Shown here: piece after piece, positions 42,823 to 51,909 of the stretch | Position numbering within the stretch: the stretch's first letter is position 1 | Layout: each line of letters begins with the position of its first letter | Source: Clostridiales bacterium | Lineage (GTDB): Bacteria > Bacillota > Clostridia > Christensenellales > Pumilibacteraceae | Direction of reading: 5' to 3' | Length of the DNA stretch: 62,303 nt | Assembly (NCBI GenBank): GCA_022508445.1 | Contig: JAFLVG010000010.1 | Span: forward strand, 1-62,303 | Notes under the pieces: model-generated | What the model was told of the DNA's origin: nothing | Databases searched by the model: none | What the model saw: only the letters and a program-made list of their open reading frames with translations | Program-made: the position numbers and the translations under genes

Positions 42823-45331
42823 GTTCTTTCGCCTCCTCCGCCAAGGTATTACGCGGCGACAATGCTACGACATGCAAGCTATTGCCTGCGACGTAAACGT
42901 TGAGAACGCCGTCTGAAAACGGTTGCCCGAATTTATTTATCGCATATTCGTCCGCGGCTTTTATTATCAATCCGATCACGCTCTGCCGCTGTGTTTCGTT
43001 GAGATTGTATTCAAGCATAAATTCCGCGCCGAATATCGAATTCATTGCCAAGTACGTGCCGTTGAATACAGGCACAGAAAAACTCCCGAGCGTAACGCGC
43101 GAAAACGAATCGAATACAGCCGCTTTAATCGAGGCATAGTCGTCGCATTCGTTTGCGCCGATATAGTTGTCGAAGTAAGCCGCGCCACTCACACGCTTGT
43201 GGGAATAAACCGTTTTACCGCCGTCTATCGCCTCAAACTCGCCGCCTGTCGGATTGAGTCCCATACGCCTTGCCGCAATATCGTCGAGCATTAGTCCGCG
43301 GTGCGAGGTCAGCTCCGAACTGCGCGCTATGCCTATCTCGGCGCTCGTTTCGATGCCGCCGTAAACGTCTACATTATACCACAATCCACCTATCTCGACT
43401 TTGTTCCAAAAATACGGCTTGCCGTCTTTTTGCATTCTCTCTATTATACACCCGATTCCTTCCGTCGCACACATGAGCGCAAACGCTTTCGCACATCCCT
43501 CGCTCGTCACTGCCGATCTCACAAATCCGATTGACGGCGCCGAAATATCCGCGCTTCCGAATACGCTTTCAAGGTAGGAGCCGGAGCCATACTTCTTCGG
43601 ATTGTCGGCGCGAACGCAAACCCATTGAAGCCAATCGTAAATCGCGTGGACTTTTTGCTCGTCCGTATAATTTGCGCCTATAATCGACAACAGCTTGTTA
43701 CGCACTTCCGTGTAGATTTTTTCAGCCGTGCTGTGTGACTTCGGCGACGGGCGCACTCCGAATAGAGCGACGCTCAAAAGCTCCTCCGAACGCGACACGA
43801 CGGCACTGCTTTTAATCCTATCGAGTTCAAACACATACGAAGAAGCGCGCAGTTTATTCTTATCGTATTCTATGTGCGGAATCACCGAATACATGCGTTC
43901 GCTCTCGCCGCTGTCGTACTCAGTCGGCTCATTCTCGTAATCGGAAAATCTAACCGTCGCGACGTTGCCGCTTTCGGTTATTTGTGCGTTAAGACCGAGA
44001 CGCTCTGCGGCGGAGTTCATGCTCTCCAAACAGCCTGTCGCATTTCTTCCGATATAGCACTTCGCCTCTTTGATTCCGCAAGCGTAAAGCTCTTCAATGA
44101 ACTTTCGCCCGTCCGTAACGTCTGAAATAAAGCTGTTGCGGCACAGCACCTTTTTTTCAAAATATTCTTTCGCAACAATGGGATACTGAACAAAAGTAAA
44201 CGCACGTTGCTCCTCCGCAGTGAGAATTACCGTATACTCTTTTGGTTCGCTTGAAAACACCTCTATAAGCTCGTCCGCATTAAAGCTGCCGGCGGCAAAC
44301 CTATAAGCGTGACGGGCGTCCGTAGCGGATATGTCCTGTCGCTCTCCGTCACGGGTTATTATGGTAACGCGCATAATTTTGGATTTGTCCTGCCACTCGA
44401 TGCGCACACCGTCGCGATCGTCGAAAACCACTTCACCACGCGGCGCGCGCCTGCCCTCCGCCATTACGGTAACGGAATCGCCACCCGAAATGAGGCGATC
44501 CTTGCCGTTTACAAGCAGCTTAATTTTATGCTCGCCATCGGTCTCGGGCGTAAACTCGAACTTCATGCCGTTACCTTTCGGCGCGTCGTTCACAAGCCAA
44601 ACAAACACCGACGTGGGATTGCGCAAATCCGCGCTTTCAATCGCAGTAAAACGCACGGGCGAAAAATCGCCGTCGGTCTGGTTTAAGTTCCCTTCCACTC
44701 TCGTAACTACGTCGGTATCTCTGTATATTTTGACGGTAGTGGCGGCAATTATGCTTCCGACCTCCGCAGTCACAGTAAACTCGCCGTAGCCCGTAGGCGT
44801 AAACTCGAACTGCAATCCTACTGCGGCGTGCGCACCGTTGACGCTCCACTCTACCGTCTTATTTTCATTCAAAGGTCTTTGCGAAATCGCTTCGAATACT
44901 ATTTTTTCGGGGCTTTCACCGCTATCGACAGTCTGGACTGCGTCGCCGCTTTTTACAGCTATTTGTAAATCGCCGACATACGCACCTACAACGCTTACCG
45001 TAAGCTGTGCCGAGCCGTATTTTGTTTTAACGGTCACATCCGCACTGCCCTCTGCCAATGCCGTAACGCGCGTTCCGTCTATTTCGATATTCTCGGACTT
45101 TGAGAATAGCGTAACGCCGACGTTTTCGGTCGTAAACGGAGAATATACTACATAGCGCGAAATATCACGGCTCTCTCCGACCGTAAGATTTATCCGCTCG
45201 ACCGTAAGCGACATTTTGACATCATCGGAACAGCCGACAAAAATCAAGCATGCAAGCGTTGTGGCTACGAACGTCGCAAATACAAAAAACACTTTGCGAA
45301 TTATCATTGCGGTTTGTGCGTTTGTTTTCAC
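42803..45331 (-). CDS. Paralogous transglutaminase-like lipoprotein lacking the catalytic His
   Basis: An 842-residue paralogue of the next gene, with the same order: lipobox signal (IFVGC), BIG2-like domain (INLTVGESRDIS, TALAEGSADVTV), Ig-like repeats and a transglutaminase-like domain (VHAIYDWLQW). The cysteine is kept in SEGCAKAFALM and the aspartate in YNVDVYGG, but the His position of GGHAWNKV reads KPYFWNKV. It may therefore be a binding-only pseudoenzyme. GTG 45331 starts VKTNAQTA, parallel to MKTNAF of the paralogue, and lies 8 nt from a TATACT box. The extra 19 residues upstream are outside the transcript. Confidence 0.82.
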   Translation of the reverse strand: MKTNAQTAMIIRKVFFVFATFVATTLACLIFVGCSDDVKMSLTVERINLTVGESRDISRYVVYSPFTTENVGVTLFSKSENIEIDGTRVTALAEGSADVTVKTKYGSAQLTVSVVGAYVGDLQIAVKSGDAVQTVDSGESPEKIVFEAISQRPLNENKTVEWSVNGAHAAVGLQFEFTPTGYGEFTVTAEVGSIIAATTVKIYRDTDVVTRVEGNLNQTDGDFSPVRFTAIESADLRNPTSVFVWLVNDAPKGNGMKFEFTPETDGEHKIKLLVNGKDRLISGGDSVTVMAEGRRAPRGEVVFDDRDGVRIEWQDKSKIMRVTIITRDGERQDISATDARHAYRFAAGSFNADELIEVFSSEPKEYTVILTAEEQRAFTFVQYPIVAKEYFEKKVLCRNSFISDVTDGRKFIEELYACGIKEAKCYIGRNATGCLESMNSAAERLGLNAQITESGNVATVRFSDYENEPTEYDSGESERMYSVIPHIEYDKNKLRASSYVFELDRIKSSAVVSRSEELLSVALFGVRPSPKSHSTAEKIYTEVRNKLLSIIGANYTDEQKVHAIYDWLQWVCVRADNPKKYGSGSYLESVFGSADISAPSIGFVRSAVTSEGCAKAFALMCATEGIGCIIERMQKDGKPYFWNKVEIGGLWYNVDVYGGIETSAEIGIARSSELTSHRGLMLDDIAARRMGLNPTGGEFEAIDGGKTVYSHKRVSGAAYFDNYIGANECDDYASIKAAVFDSFSRVTLGSFSVPVFNGTYLAMNSIFGAEFMLEYNLNETQRQSVIGLIIKAADEYAINKFGQPFSDGVLNVYVAGNSLHVVALSPRNTLAEEAKERENKCV

Positions 45332-45367
45332 ATAATAAAGTATACCACAAACTTCCCCTGAAATCAA
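45329..45367 (-). promoter_or_regulatory. Leaderless-type promoter of the lipoprotein pair
   Basis: TTGATT (45367-45362), 17 nt, TATACT (45344-45339), 7 nt, then GTG 45331. No ribosome site. Confidence 0.7.
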
Positions 45368-45470
45368 GATAAGCCGAGCGGTTTGCAAAAAATGAGCAAT
45401 CTATTCGCACATAATGATGTAGGCGACATTTGCTATCATTTTACGGCATTTATCGGCATAAAATGTACGG

Positions 45471-46979
45471 ATGAAATCTATGGCAAAAGCTGTATTGACG
45501 CTCACCGCGTTTACCGTAGCCGAACGCATGCTCGGTTTTTTGTTCAAGATCTATCTCTCGCGCGAGATAGGCGCGGTGGGAATGGGCATATATTCCGTCG
45601 CTCAATCCTTTTTCTTTGTGCTGTTAACTCTTTTGACTTCGGGCATTCCGCTCGTAGTGTCAAAGCTGACGGCAAAGGATAAAACCGTAGGCGGAAGCAT
45701 TTGCTCCGCCGCGCTCATCTTCGAGCTTTTTACCGCACTGATTGTTTGTTCGGCTGTGCTTGTTTTTCAAAAACCGATAGGCTCGCTGTTCGCGGAAAGG
45801 CAGTCGATGACGCTCGTCATGATAATGCTCCCCGCGCTCGTATTCTCCGGCGTGTACTCCGCATTCCGCGGCGTATTGTGGGGCGAAAAGAAATTCACGT
45901 CGGTCAGCATAGTAGAGCTCATAGAGCAGATTGCCAGAATAACGTGTTGCATCGTCTTGTTTGGCATGTTCAAAGACAAAATCAAAGCGGTTGCACTTTC
46001 GATGTCTTTCGCATGCCTTGTGTCCGCGGCGTTTTGCGCGCTGTTCTTCCTTGCCGGTAAGCGCAAGCTTAAAAGCCCGAAAGGCCACATCAAACCGCTG
46101 ATAAGCACATCGCTTCCGATAACGCTGTCGCGCACAACGTCGAGCATCAATAACTACATAACCGCAATCGCCATACCCTTTCTCTTGATTACAAGCGGAC
46201 TCAACTCCGAGCAGAGCATGTACGTTTTCGGCTCGTGCGTAGGCATGGCTTTGCCGCTTTTATATTTGCCGATAACGGTCGTGGGCTCGCTCGCGTTCGT
46301 AATGATCCCCACTCTTTCGGAGGCATACGCCGCAGGCGATAAGAAAAATATGCGGCGGCAGATTGAGGGAGCGCTGTCATTTTCGGTTATAATGGCGGCT
46401 ATCGTATTGCCGTCGTATATGGCGCTCGGCGAGCCGCTCGGCAAGTTCATTTACAACAACATCGACGCCGGAATCTTCCTCAAAAAATCGGCTTGGCTGC
46501 TTCTTCCACTCTCGTTTGAAAACATAGCCTCGTCCATGCTCAATTCTCTCGATCTCGAAAGAAAGTCGCTTATTAACTATCTTGTAGGCGCGGCGGTTAT
46601 GTACGTCATTTGCTTTTCTTTCTATTCGAGATTCGATATGGACGTGTTCATGATAGCGTTCGGCATAAGCCTTCTGGTATCGTCGGCGCTCGACATAATC
46701 GACATAAAGCGCCGCACGGGTATCAAGCTGACATTTTTCCGTCCGCTTGTCATATGCCTTGCCGCGGCATATCCGGCTTGGTTGTTTACCGAATATGTGT
46801 ATTCGATAATCGCAGGCAATGTCATTCCCATAATAATCGCCGGAATAGGCGGAGTGTGCTTTTCTGCGCTTGCGGCCGTCGTTTTCGGCGCGGTGGAATT
46901 CGATGTGAACATCAGCAAAAAGCCTCGGTTAAAACGATGGCGTAAACAGCGAAAACGTGTACTCGATAAAAACACATAA
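45471..46979 (+). CDS. SpoVB/MurJ-like lipid flippase (MOP superfamily)
   Basis: A 502-residue membrane protein with about 12-14 helices, resembling SpoVB and other polysaccharide or lipid-II exporters of the MOP superfamily. Conserved parts include AERMLGFLFKIYLSREIGAVGMGIYSVAQ (shown as two parts: AERMLGFLFKIYLSREIG and MGIYSVAQSFFF), LTSGIPLVVSK, AFRGVLWGEKKF and VIMAAIVLPSYM. SpoVB acts in spore cortex formation, which fits gpr and cwlD in the window. Start may be ATG 45471 or ATG 45480; no strong ribosome site is seen. It is divergent from the lipoprotein pair. Confidence 0.86.
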   Translation: MKSMAKAVLTLTAFTVAERMLGFLFKIYLSREIGAVGMGIYSVAQSFFFVLLTLLTSGIPLVVSKLTAKDKTVGGSICSAALIFELFTALIVCSAVLVFQKPIGSLFAERQSMTLVMIMLPALVFSGVYSAFRGVLWGEKKFTSVSIVELIEQIARITCCIVLFGMFKDKIKAVALSMSFACLVSAAFCALFFLAGKRKLKSPKGHIKPLISTSLPITLSRTTSSINNYITAIAIPFLLITSGLNSEQSMYVFGSCVGMALPLLYLPITVVGSLAFVMIPTLSEAYAAGDKKNMRRQIEGALSFSVIMAAIVLPSYMALGEPLGKFIYNNIDAGIFLKKSAWLLLPLSFENIASSMLNSLDLERKSLINYLVGAAVMYVICFSFYSRFDMDVFMIAFGISLLVSSALDIIDIKRRTGIKLTFFRPLVICLAAAYPAWLFTEYVYSIIAGNVIPIIIAGIGGVCFSALAAVVFGAVEFDVNISKKPRLKRWRKQRKRVLDKNT

Positions 46980-46996
46980 ATGCGTCCTTTAATTAC

Positions 46997-47097
46997 TTTA
47001 CTTAAACTTAACGCTATGCTATACTGTATGTAATTTAATATAGGTTTCATATCATCACATCGCGGCAAAATTGTCGCATACGTGAATAATATGAAAC
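46997..47097 (+). promoter_or_regulatory. Promoter and structured leader of the ECF gene
   Basis: TTTACT (46997-47002), 17 nt, TATACT (47020-47025). The leader then has a 9-bp stem GTTTCATAT (47044-47052) with ATATGAAAC (47089-47097) enclosing a hairpin GCGGCA-AAAT-TGTCGC (47062-47077). The stem ends just before the GGAG at 47104, so it could gate translation. It matches no riboswitch I can recognise. Confidence 0.5.
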
Positions 47098-47120
47098 GAA
47101 AAAGGAGAAGCCCGACATTG

Positions 47121-47795
47121 ATGGAAAATCAACAGGAAATTGCGACTCCGGACAATATAACCTCCGATAAAGTCCGTTCGCAAGCATTGAAAGTAGGAAC
47201 AACAAAATGGCTTGCGCACACAGCGCTATTCACTTCTATCGCACTCTTGATGAAAGTTATCGGACAAATCGGAACACTATCCAATAACTTCAAAATCACC
47301 CCCATATACACGGTTTGGTTGCTTGCCGCGGCGTCACTCGGGCCTGTCGGCGGCGCGACGGTGTGCTTTACATCCGATCTTTTAATCGCACTGATATTCC
47401 CTGCCGGCGTATTTAATCCGTTTATCACAATCGTGTGGACGCTGTACGGACTGACTGCCGGACTGCTGTTCAAATATTTCCCGGTAAAAAGCTATACGGT
47501 AAAGCTCGTGGTAGCGGGAGCAATATCCGCCGTACTGTTTACTTTTATTTTGGACTCTCTCGCAATATGGGGCTGGTGCAAATATTATCTTAATCTTAAA
47601 TCGTACTTCGGCAACGGAAAAAACGCGATATTCGGCGTATACATGCTGACGCGCTTGTTCCAGCTTGTCGTTGCGCTTGCAAACATACCCGTCGCGGTCG
47701 CACTGCTGCCGGTGCTGAATCGGCTTAAATTACTTCCGCCATTAACTAAAAAATATAAAAAATCGGAGGAAAAATTATGCCCAATATCTCTGTAA
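47121..47795 (+). CDS. ECF transporter S component (FolT-like)
   Basis: A 224-residue membrane protein with six hydrophobic segments, resembling the substrate-binding S components of energy-coupling factor transporters, nearest by eye to the folate group. Segments ALFTSIALLMKVIGQ, YTVWLLAAASLGPVGGATV and a C-terminal Arg-containing helix fit. The vitamin it binds is unknown. ATG 47121 is chosen as the start near GGAG at 47104; in-frame GTG 47082, ATG 47091 and TTG 47118 are alternatives. The shared EcfAAT energising unit is not in this window. It overlaps the next gene by 19 nt. Confidence 0.75.
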   Translation: MENQQEIATPDNITSDKVRSQALKVGTTKWLAHTALFTSIALLMKVIGQIGTLSNNFKITPIYTVWLLAAASLGPVGGATVCFTSDLLIALIFPAGVFNPFITIVWTLYGLTAGLLFKYFPVKSYTVKLVVAGAISAVLFTFILDSLAIWGWCKYYLNLKSYFGNGKNAIFGVYMLTRLFQLVVALANIPVAVALLPVLNRLKLLPPLTKKYKKSEEKLCPISL

Positions 47796-48016
47796 AAATG
47801 CTCGAAGGCAGAACCGAAGCGCAAAAGCAAAAGCTCGCCCACGACCTAGTCGAAGTGTTATCGCGCGATCTCGGCGCAGATAAGCACTGGATCACATGCA
47901 CTATCGAAGATTACACCGCCGAAGAATGGCAGGACGTTTTCAAGACCGAAATCGCCGACAAGCCCGATAACGTCGTATTCAAAAAGCCCGAATACGATCC
48001 CAAGGTACTGCTGTAA
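47777..48016 (+). CDS. 4-Oxalocrotonate tautomerase-like protein
   Basis: A 79-residue tautomerase-superfamily protein. Pro follows the initiator Met (MPNISVKMLEG), giving the N-terminal proline used as catalytic base, and TEAQKQKLAHDLVEVLSRDLG is the typical first helix. CGGAGG lies upstream of ATG 47777 inside the end of the ECF gene. The substrate cannot be predicted. Length is slightly above the 62-residue type, with a C-terminal extension of about 15 residues. Confidence 0.87.
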   Translation: MPNISVKMLEGRTEAQKQKLAHDLVEVLSRDLGADKHWITCTIEDYTAEEWQDVFKTEIADKPDNVVFKKPEYDPKVLL

Positions 48017-48054
48017 AACTTTTTAACTTACTCTATTTTATTGTCATCTTACAT

Positions 48055-48085
48055 TTAAACCGCTCGCAAATATCGAGCGGTTTAA
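48055..48085. terminator. Bidirectional terminator
   Basis: A 12-bp stem TTAAACCGCTCG/CGAGCGGTTTAA with a 7-nt loop, between the converging tautomerase and DUF3810 genes. Confidence 0.85.
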
Positions 48086-48094
48086 TCTTTGTTG

Positions 48095-49381
48095 TTATTT
48101 TACTTTATTTTCGTAAATCCAAAAGTACATCATTTGCACTTGCGAATATTGTATGATTCGAATTATATCGCCCGTTTCGGGATCGCGCTCGGGCTCGCCC
48201 GTGCTCGGATCGGTGGGGATAATCACGTCACTCTTATTGCCGTCGTCGTAGCTACCCGTTCCGTTAGAGGCGCCGTTCGACTTCAAGTACAGGTTATTGA
48301 AAAACTCGGCAAGTTTGCCTATAAAATCGGGTTGAGAATTCCAATAATCTCTGGCGTATCTTCTCTCTTTATAAACAAGCTGACTTATGCTCGATCCAAG
48401 TTTGTTATACGTATCGTAATCGCCTGCCAAATACAGCACGCTCAATAGATTATCGAAAGAACTGTAATATCCGCAATACCGCAGGTAGTCGTCGTCCGAC
48501 GACAGAAGTATATAACGCGCCAAAAGATTGGCGTCGCCCTCGCGCTGAATGCCCTTTGTGTGAGCCAGCTCGTGAGCCATCGTGGCGGTGACGCTCGTGG
48601 GCGGCGCGACCGTATTGACTCCGGCCTCGCCCATCGGCAAAAATGTTATGCCGGTTATGAGCATGTCGGAAAGAAACCAGCTGTTGACTATCGGCTTTGC
48701 ATTCGGCGTGTATGAAGAAAAGTACTTATCGTCAAGCCGAGAGTACTCCTTTTTCATCACGCGCGACAATTCCGAAAAAGAGTACGGGCAAATGACGCAA
48801 CCGTTTTTATCGCGTTTCAAGCTGTTCGACAAGTTGTTATAGTCTTCGAGAAAGTATTCGATGACGGCTGTCGCTTGTTCGACTGTGTAGTCCTCGCCTG
48901 CCTGCGGTATGGGCATTTCCGCGCGGTAGTACCCAAACCCCATTGACATTATATAAAGGTTTATTAAGTACGCGCCGCCTGCCAAAATCCAAAGAAGTCC
49001 CACGCAGATTCTGCGAAATCTTGCCTTGCAGAGATTTACAAACATGCGAACAAACAAATATATTCCTAGTATTATTCCGGAAACTATCAAAAGTTCGAGT
49101 ACGGAAAACGGCAACCAATCGGTCAAAGTCCCGATTGATTTTTCCCAGCCGAACTGGATGTGCGTAGTCCACCACTCCGCAACCGCCGTGTCCTCGCGTA
49201 TATCGAGCATGACGATAAGAGGAATAAGAAGCAAACATATTGCCGCGGCAAGATAAAAAATCGTGCGTTTAAACGGGCGCTTTACGCTTTCCGCCCTGTA
49301 CCCGTCGGACGCGTAATACCGCTTTTTCATATTGCACGTCGCAATCGATTTTTTCATGTTAACTGCGCTCTCTGTCGGCAT
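48095..49381 (-). CDS. DUF3810-like membrane metallopeptidase
   Basis: A 428-residue protein with three N-terminal helices (about residues 48-68, 95-118, 128-148) and an outward metallopeptidase-like domain. The zinc motif HELAH is in VTATMAHELAHTKGIQREGDAN, with a candidate third ligand in the following REGDAN. The layout matches the DUF3810 family. The C terminus is Asp- and Pro-rich. ATG 49381 lies 7 nt from a consensus -10 box with no ribosome site, so the seven residues of the longer frame are outside the transcript. Confidence 0.84.
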   Translation of the reverse strand: MPTESAVNMKKSIATCNMKKRYYASDGYRAESVKRPFKRTIFYLAAAICLLLIPLIVMLDIREDTAVAEWWTTHIQFGWEKSIGTLTDWLPFSVLELLIVSGIILGIYLFVRMFVNLCKARFRRICVGLLWILAGGAYLINLYIMSMGFGYYRAEMPIPQAGEDYTVEQATAVIEYFLEDYNNLSNSLKRDKNGCVICPYSFSELSRVMKKEYSRLDDKYFSSYTPNAKPIVNSWFLSDMLITGITFLPMGEAGVNTVAPPTSVTATMAHELAHTKGIQREGDANLLARYILLSSDDDYLRYCGYYSSFDNLLSVLYLAGDYDTYNKLGSSISQLVYKERRYARDYWNSQPDFIGKLAEFFNNLYLKSNGASNGTGSYDDGNKSDVIIPTDPSTGEPERDPETGDIIRIIQYSQVQMMYFWIYENKVK

Positions 49382-49416
49382 AATGCAATTATACCGCAAC
49401 ACATAAAATTTGTCAA
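49379..49416 (-). promoter_or_regulatory. Leaderless-type promoter of the DUF3810 gene
   Basis: TTGACA (49416-49411), 17 nt, TATAAT (49393-49388), 6 nt, then ATG 49381. The -10 to ATG sequence TATAATTGCATTATG is nearly identical to the one at cca. Confidence 0.8.
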
Positions 49417-49421
49417 CGTCC

Positions 49422-49522
49422 GCCTAATTAATAAATTAGGCAGTATACCACCGGAGCAAGCTCCGGACTCGCGCGCAAAGCGCGCTTTTTCCGCAACAAG
49501 TAGCGGTTATAATACCTAATTT
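49422..49522. repeat. Compound hairpin element with imperfect terminal inverted repeats
   Basis: Three successive hairpins: GCCTAATT-4-AATTAGGC (49422-49441), CCGGAGC-2-GCTCCGG (49451-49466) and GCGCGC-3-GCGCGC (49471-49485, followed by five T). The outer parts 49433-49449 and 49505-49522 form an imperfect inverted repeat ending CCTAATTT. It lies between divergent genes; the rest of 49382-49683 holds only the two promoters. Confidence 0.6.
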
Positions 49523-49631
49523 GTCGTCGTCCTAAGTTTGCTATTGCAAGCAAGCAAATTTACTCCTCGAATCAAATTTTAATATTGCTGTAATTTTCGT
49601 ATTTTTTAGCGATATATAATATAACCGAGTA

Positions 49632-49661
49632 TTGACAAAGAACTTGCAATTTTGCTATACT
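49632..49661 (+). promoter_or_regulatory. Promoter of the NfeD-flotillin operon
   Basis: TTGACA (49632-49637), 18 nt, TATACT (49656-49661); GGGAGG then precedes ATG 49684. Confidence 0.8.
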
Positions 49662-49683
49662 ACGATTTGGGAGGTTTTGCATT

Positions 49684-50352
49684 ATGTGGTGGAATTCAAT
49701 GTCTGCTTTTCAGCAAACGCTGTTCATTGTAGCGTGCGCCGCAACCTTCATATTGATAGTGCAGATTATTCTCATGCTCATCGGTACCGATGAAGCCGAC
49801 GCTACGGGCGGTGGACTTTCGGACGGTGCGGACGGCGGACTTTCGCCCGACATAGGCGGAGACGGCGATTTGGACGTTCACGGTGAATTTAATGTTGACG
49901 GCGGAGACGGCGGAAGCGACTTTTTTGCCGTATTCGCATTGAGGCTTTTGAGCTTTCGCTGTATAATAGCGTTTTTCGCGATAGGAGCATGGATTGGATA
50001 TACGGTTTGTTACTCGCTGCAATGGTATTACGCGCTGATTATTGCAATAGCCTGCGGATTCGCCGCGGCATGCGGCATGGCGGCCGCGATAACCGGCTTG
50101 GAAAAACTGCAAAGCAGCGGCAATATCAATCCGGCAAACGCAGTCGGAAAAACGGGTACGGTCTATCTCACCGTCCCTCCGAGTCGAAGCGGACGCGGAA
50201 AAGTCAACATCCTCATTCAAGAGCGTTTCGCAGAGTACGAAGCGGTGACTGACAGCGACAAACCGCTTCCCACCATGTCGGATATCAAAGTACTCGGGCA
50301 TATAGGCTCGAACATCTTGCTAGTTGAAGAGTACCGAAAACCCTCACTATAA
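49684..50352 (+). CDS. NfeD-like membrane protein (YuaF type)
   Basis: A 222-residue protein with helices at about residues 12-33 and 80-140, an Asp/Gly-rich linker (40-75, for example DGADGGLSPDIGGDGDLDV) and a C-terminal OB-fold-like domain (AVGKTGTVYLTVPPSRSGRGKVNILI). This is the NfeD/YuaF architecture, and the flotillin gene follows immediately, the standard pairing. Together they are thought to organise membrane microdomains. GGGAGG precedes the ATG. Confidence 0.86.
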   Translation: MWWNSMSAFQQTLFIVACAATFILIVQIILMLIGTDEADATGGGLSDGADGGLSPDIGGDGDLDVHGEFNVDGGDGGSDFFAVFALRLLSFRCIIAFFAIGAWIGYTVCYSLQWYYALIIAIACGFAAACGMAAAITGLEKLQSSGNINPANAVGKTGTVYLTVPPSRSGRGKVNILIQERFAEYEAVTDSDKPLPTMSDIKVLGHIGSNILLVEEYRKPSL

Positions 50353-50390
50353 CAGAACCAGAAAATAACACATAAAGGAGTTTGAAAATT

Positions 50391-51866
50391 ATGAAAATGT
50401 TTTTCTCTTCCCTTTCGGGCGGCGCAGTCGGCGGTATCGTTGCGGTAATCGTAGTTGCCGTTCTGCTCGGCATTCTTTTGATTGCCACCGTCGCAACGCG
50501 GTACAAAAAATGTCCGCCCGACAAGGTCATGGTCATTTACGGTAAGGTCGGCAAAGCCGCCGACGGCACGGCGCGCTCGTCCAAGTGCATTCACGGCGGC
50601 GCGGCGTTTATATGGCCGTTCTTCCAAGCGTACAGCTTTCTCGACCTCACCCCGATGTCCATTCAGGTAGACCTCAAAAACGCGCTTTCGCGTCAGAATA
50701 TTCGTATCGACGTGCCGTCGCGCTTCACCGTCGGCATTTCGGTAGAGCCGGGAGTAATGCAAAACGCGGCGGAACGCCTGCGCGGTTTGCCGCTCAGCGA
50801 GATTCAACGGCTTGCCGAGGACATTATATTCGGTCAGCTCAGACTCATCGTCGCAACGATGGACATCGAGGAGATAAATACCGACCGCGATAAATTTTTG
50901 GAAGCCGTTTCAATCAACGTCGAGGGCGAGCTTAAAAAGATCGGTCTTCGCCTTATCAACGTCAACGTCACCGATATAACAGACGAGTCCGGCTATATCG
51001 AGGCGCTCGGAAAAGAGGCCGCCGAAAAGGTCATCAACGACGCCAAGAAATCGGTTGCCGAAAAGCACCGCGACGGCTCTATCGGCGAAGCAAACGCAAG
51101 CAGAGACGAGCGCATTCATGTCGCGGCGGCAAATTCAGAGGCTATCGACGGAGAGAATAAATCCAAAGTGCTTATCAGTCAGTCCAATGCTCGCCTTCGC
51201 GAGGCGGAGGCGGAGGCCAACCGCGCGGCTCAAAGCGCAGAGTTCATAGCGCGCGCCAAAGCCAAGGAGGAAGCGTACAAGGCCGAACAGCAAGCCGAGC
51301 TCGAACGTGCAAAGCGCGAGCGCGCAACGCTCGAAGCGGACATTCTCGTAAGCGCCGAAATTCAAAAGCAAAAGGCCGAGATCGAGGCGGAGGCGGAAGC
51401 CGAGCGTATTCGCAGACGCGCACAGGGCGAAGCGGACGCGGCTTACGCAAAGCGCGTTGCAGAGGCCAAAGGTCAGCTTGAAATCCTTTCCAAACAAGCG
51501 GAAGGTTTCAGCAAGATCATCAACGCGGCAGGCGGCAAGAGCGACGACGCCGTCAAAATGCTCATCGCCGACAAGATCCAAGACCTTGTCGCTCTTCAAG
51601 TGGACGCAATCAAAAATATCAAGATCGACAAAGTCACGGTTTGGGACAGCATGGAGGGCGGAAAGCCCACAACTGCCAACTTCCTGTCCGGGATGTTAGG
51701 TGCAGTTCCGCCGCTCAACGAGCTATTCAAAATGAACGGCATGGAGCTTCCCTCTTATCTTGGCAAGATTGACGAAACCGCCCACGAAAATGAAAAGCCG
51801 CAAGAGGTCACATACACGTCCATGCCTACGTACACCTCAAAGAAATCCAAGCAGAGCGATAAATAA
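50391..51866 (+). CDS. Flotillin
   Basis: A 491-residue SPFH protein: N-terminal membrane hairpin (residues 8-32), SPFH domain (about 35-220, DKVMVIYGKVGKA onward) and a long Ala/Glu-rich coiled coil (about 225-390, for example KAEIEAEAEAERIRRRAQ). The C-terminal part (AVPPLNELFKMNGMELPSYLG) matches FloT-like proteins. AAAGGAG lies 10 nt before ATG 50391; TTG 50382 is a less likely start. Forms a two-gene operon with the NfeD protein. Role: membrane microdomain scaffold. Confidence 0.92.
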   Translation: MKMFFSSLSGGAVGGIVAVIVVAVLLGILLIATVATRYKKCPPDKVMVIYGKVGKAADGTARSSKCIHGGAAFIWPFFQAYSFLDLTPMSIQVDLKNALSRQNIRIDVPSRFTVGISVEPGVMQNAAERLRGLPLSEIQRLAEDIIFGQLRLIVATMDIEEINTDRDKFLEAVSINVEGELKKIGLRLINVNVTDITDESGYIEALGKEAAEKVINDAKKSVAEKHRDGSIGEANASRDERIHVAAANSEAIDGENKSKVLISQSNARLREAEAEANRAAQSAEFIARAKAKEEAYKAEQQAELERAKRERATLEADILVSAEIQKQKAEIEAEAEAERIRRRAQGEADAAYAKRVAEAKGQLEILSKQAEGFSKIINAAGGKSDDAVKMLIADKIQDLVALQVDAIKNIKIDKVTVWDSMEGGKPTTANFLSGMLGAVPPLNELFKMNGMELPSYLGKIDETAHENEKPQEVTYTSMPTYTSKKSKQSDK

Positions 51867-51870
51867 CGCA

Positions 51871-51904
51871 ATAAAAAATCGGAGTCAACGCTCCGATTTT
51901 TTAT
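51871..51904. terminator. Terminator after the flotillin gene
   Basis: A 12-14-bp stem AAAAAATCGGAG/CTCCGATTTTTT with a 6-nt loop; A- and T-runs make it bidirectional, serving the converging ABC permease gene too. Confidence 0.88.
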
Positions 51905-51909
51905 TGCTT

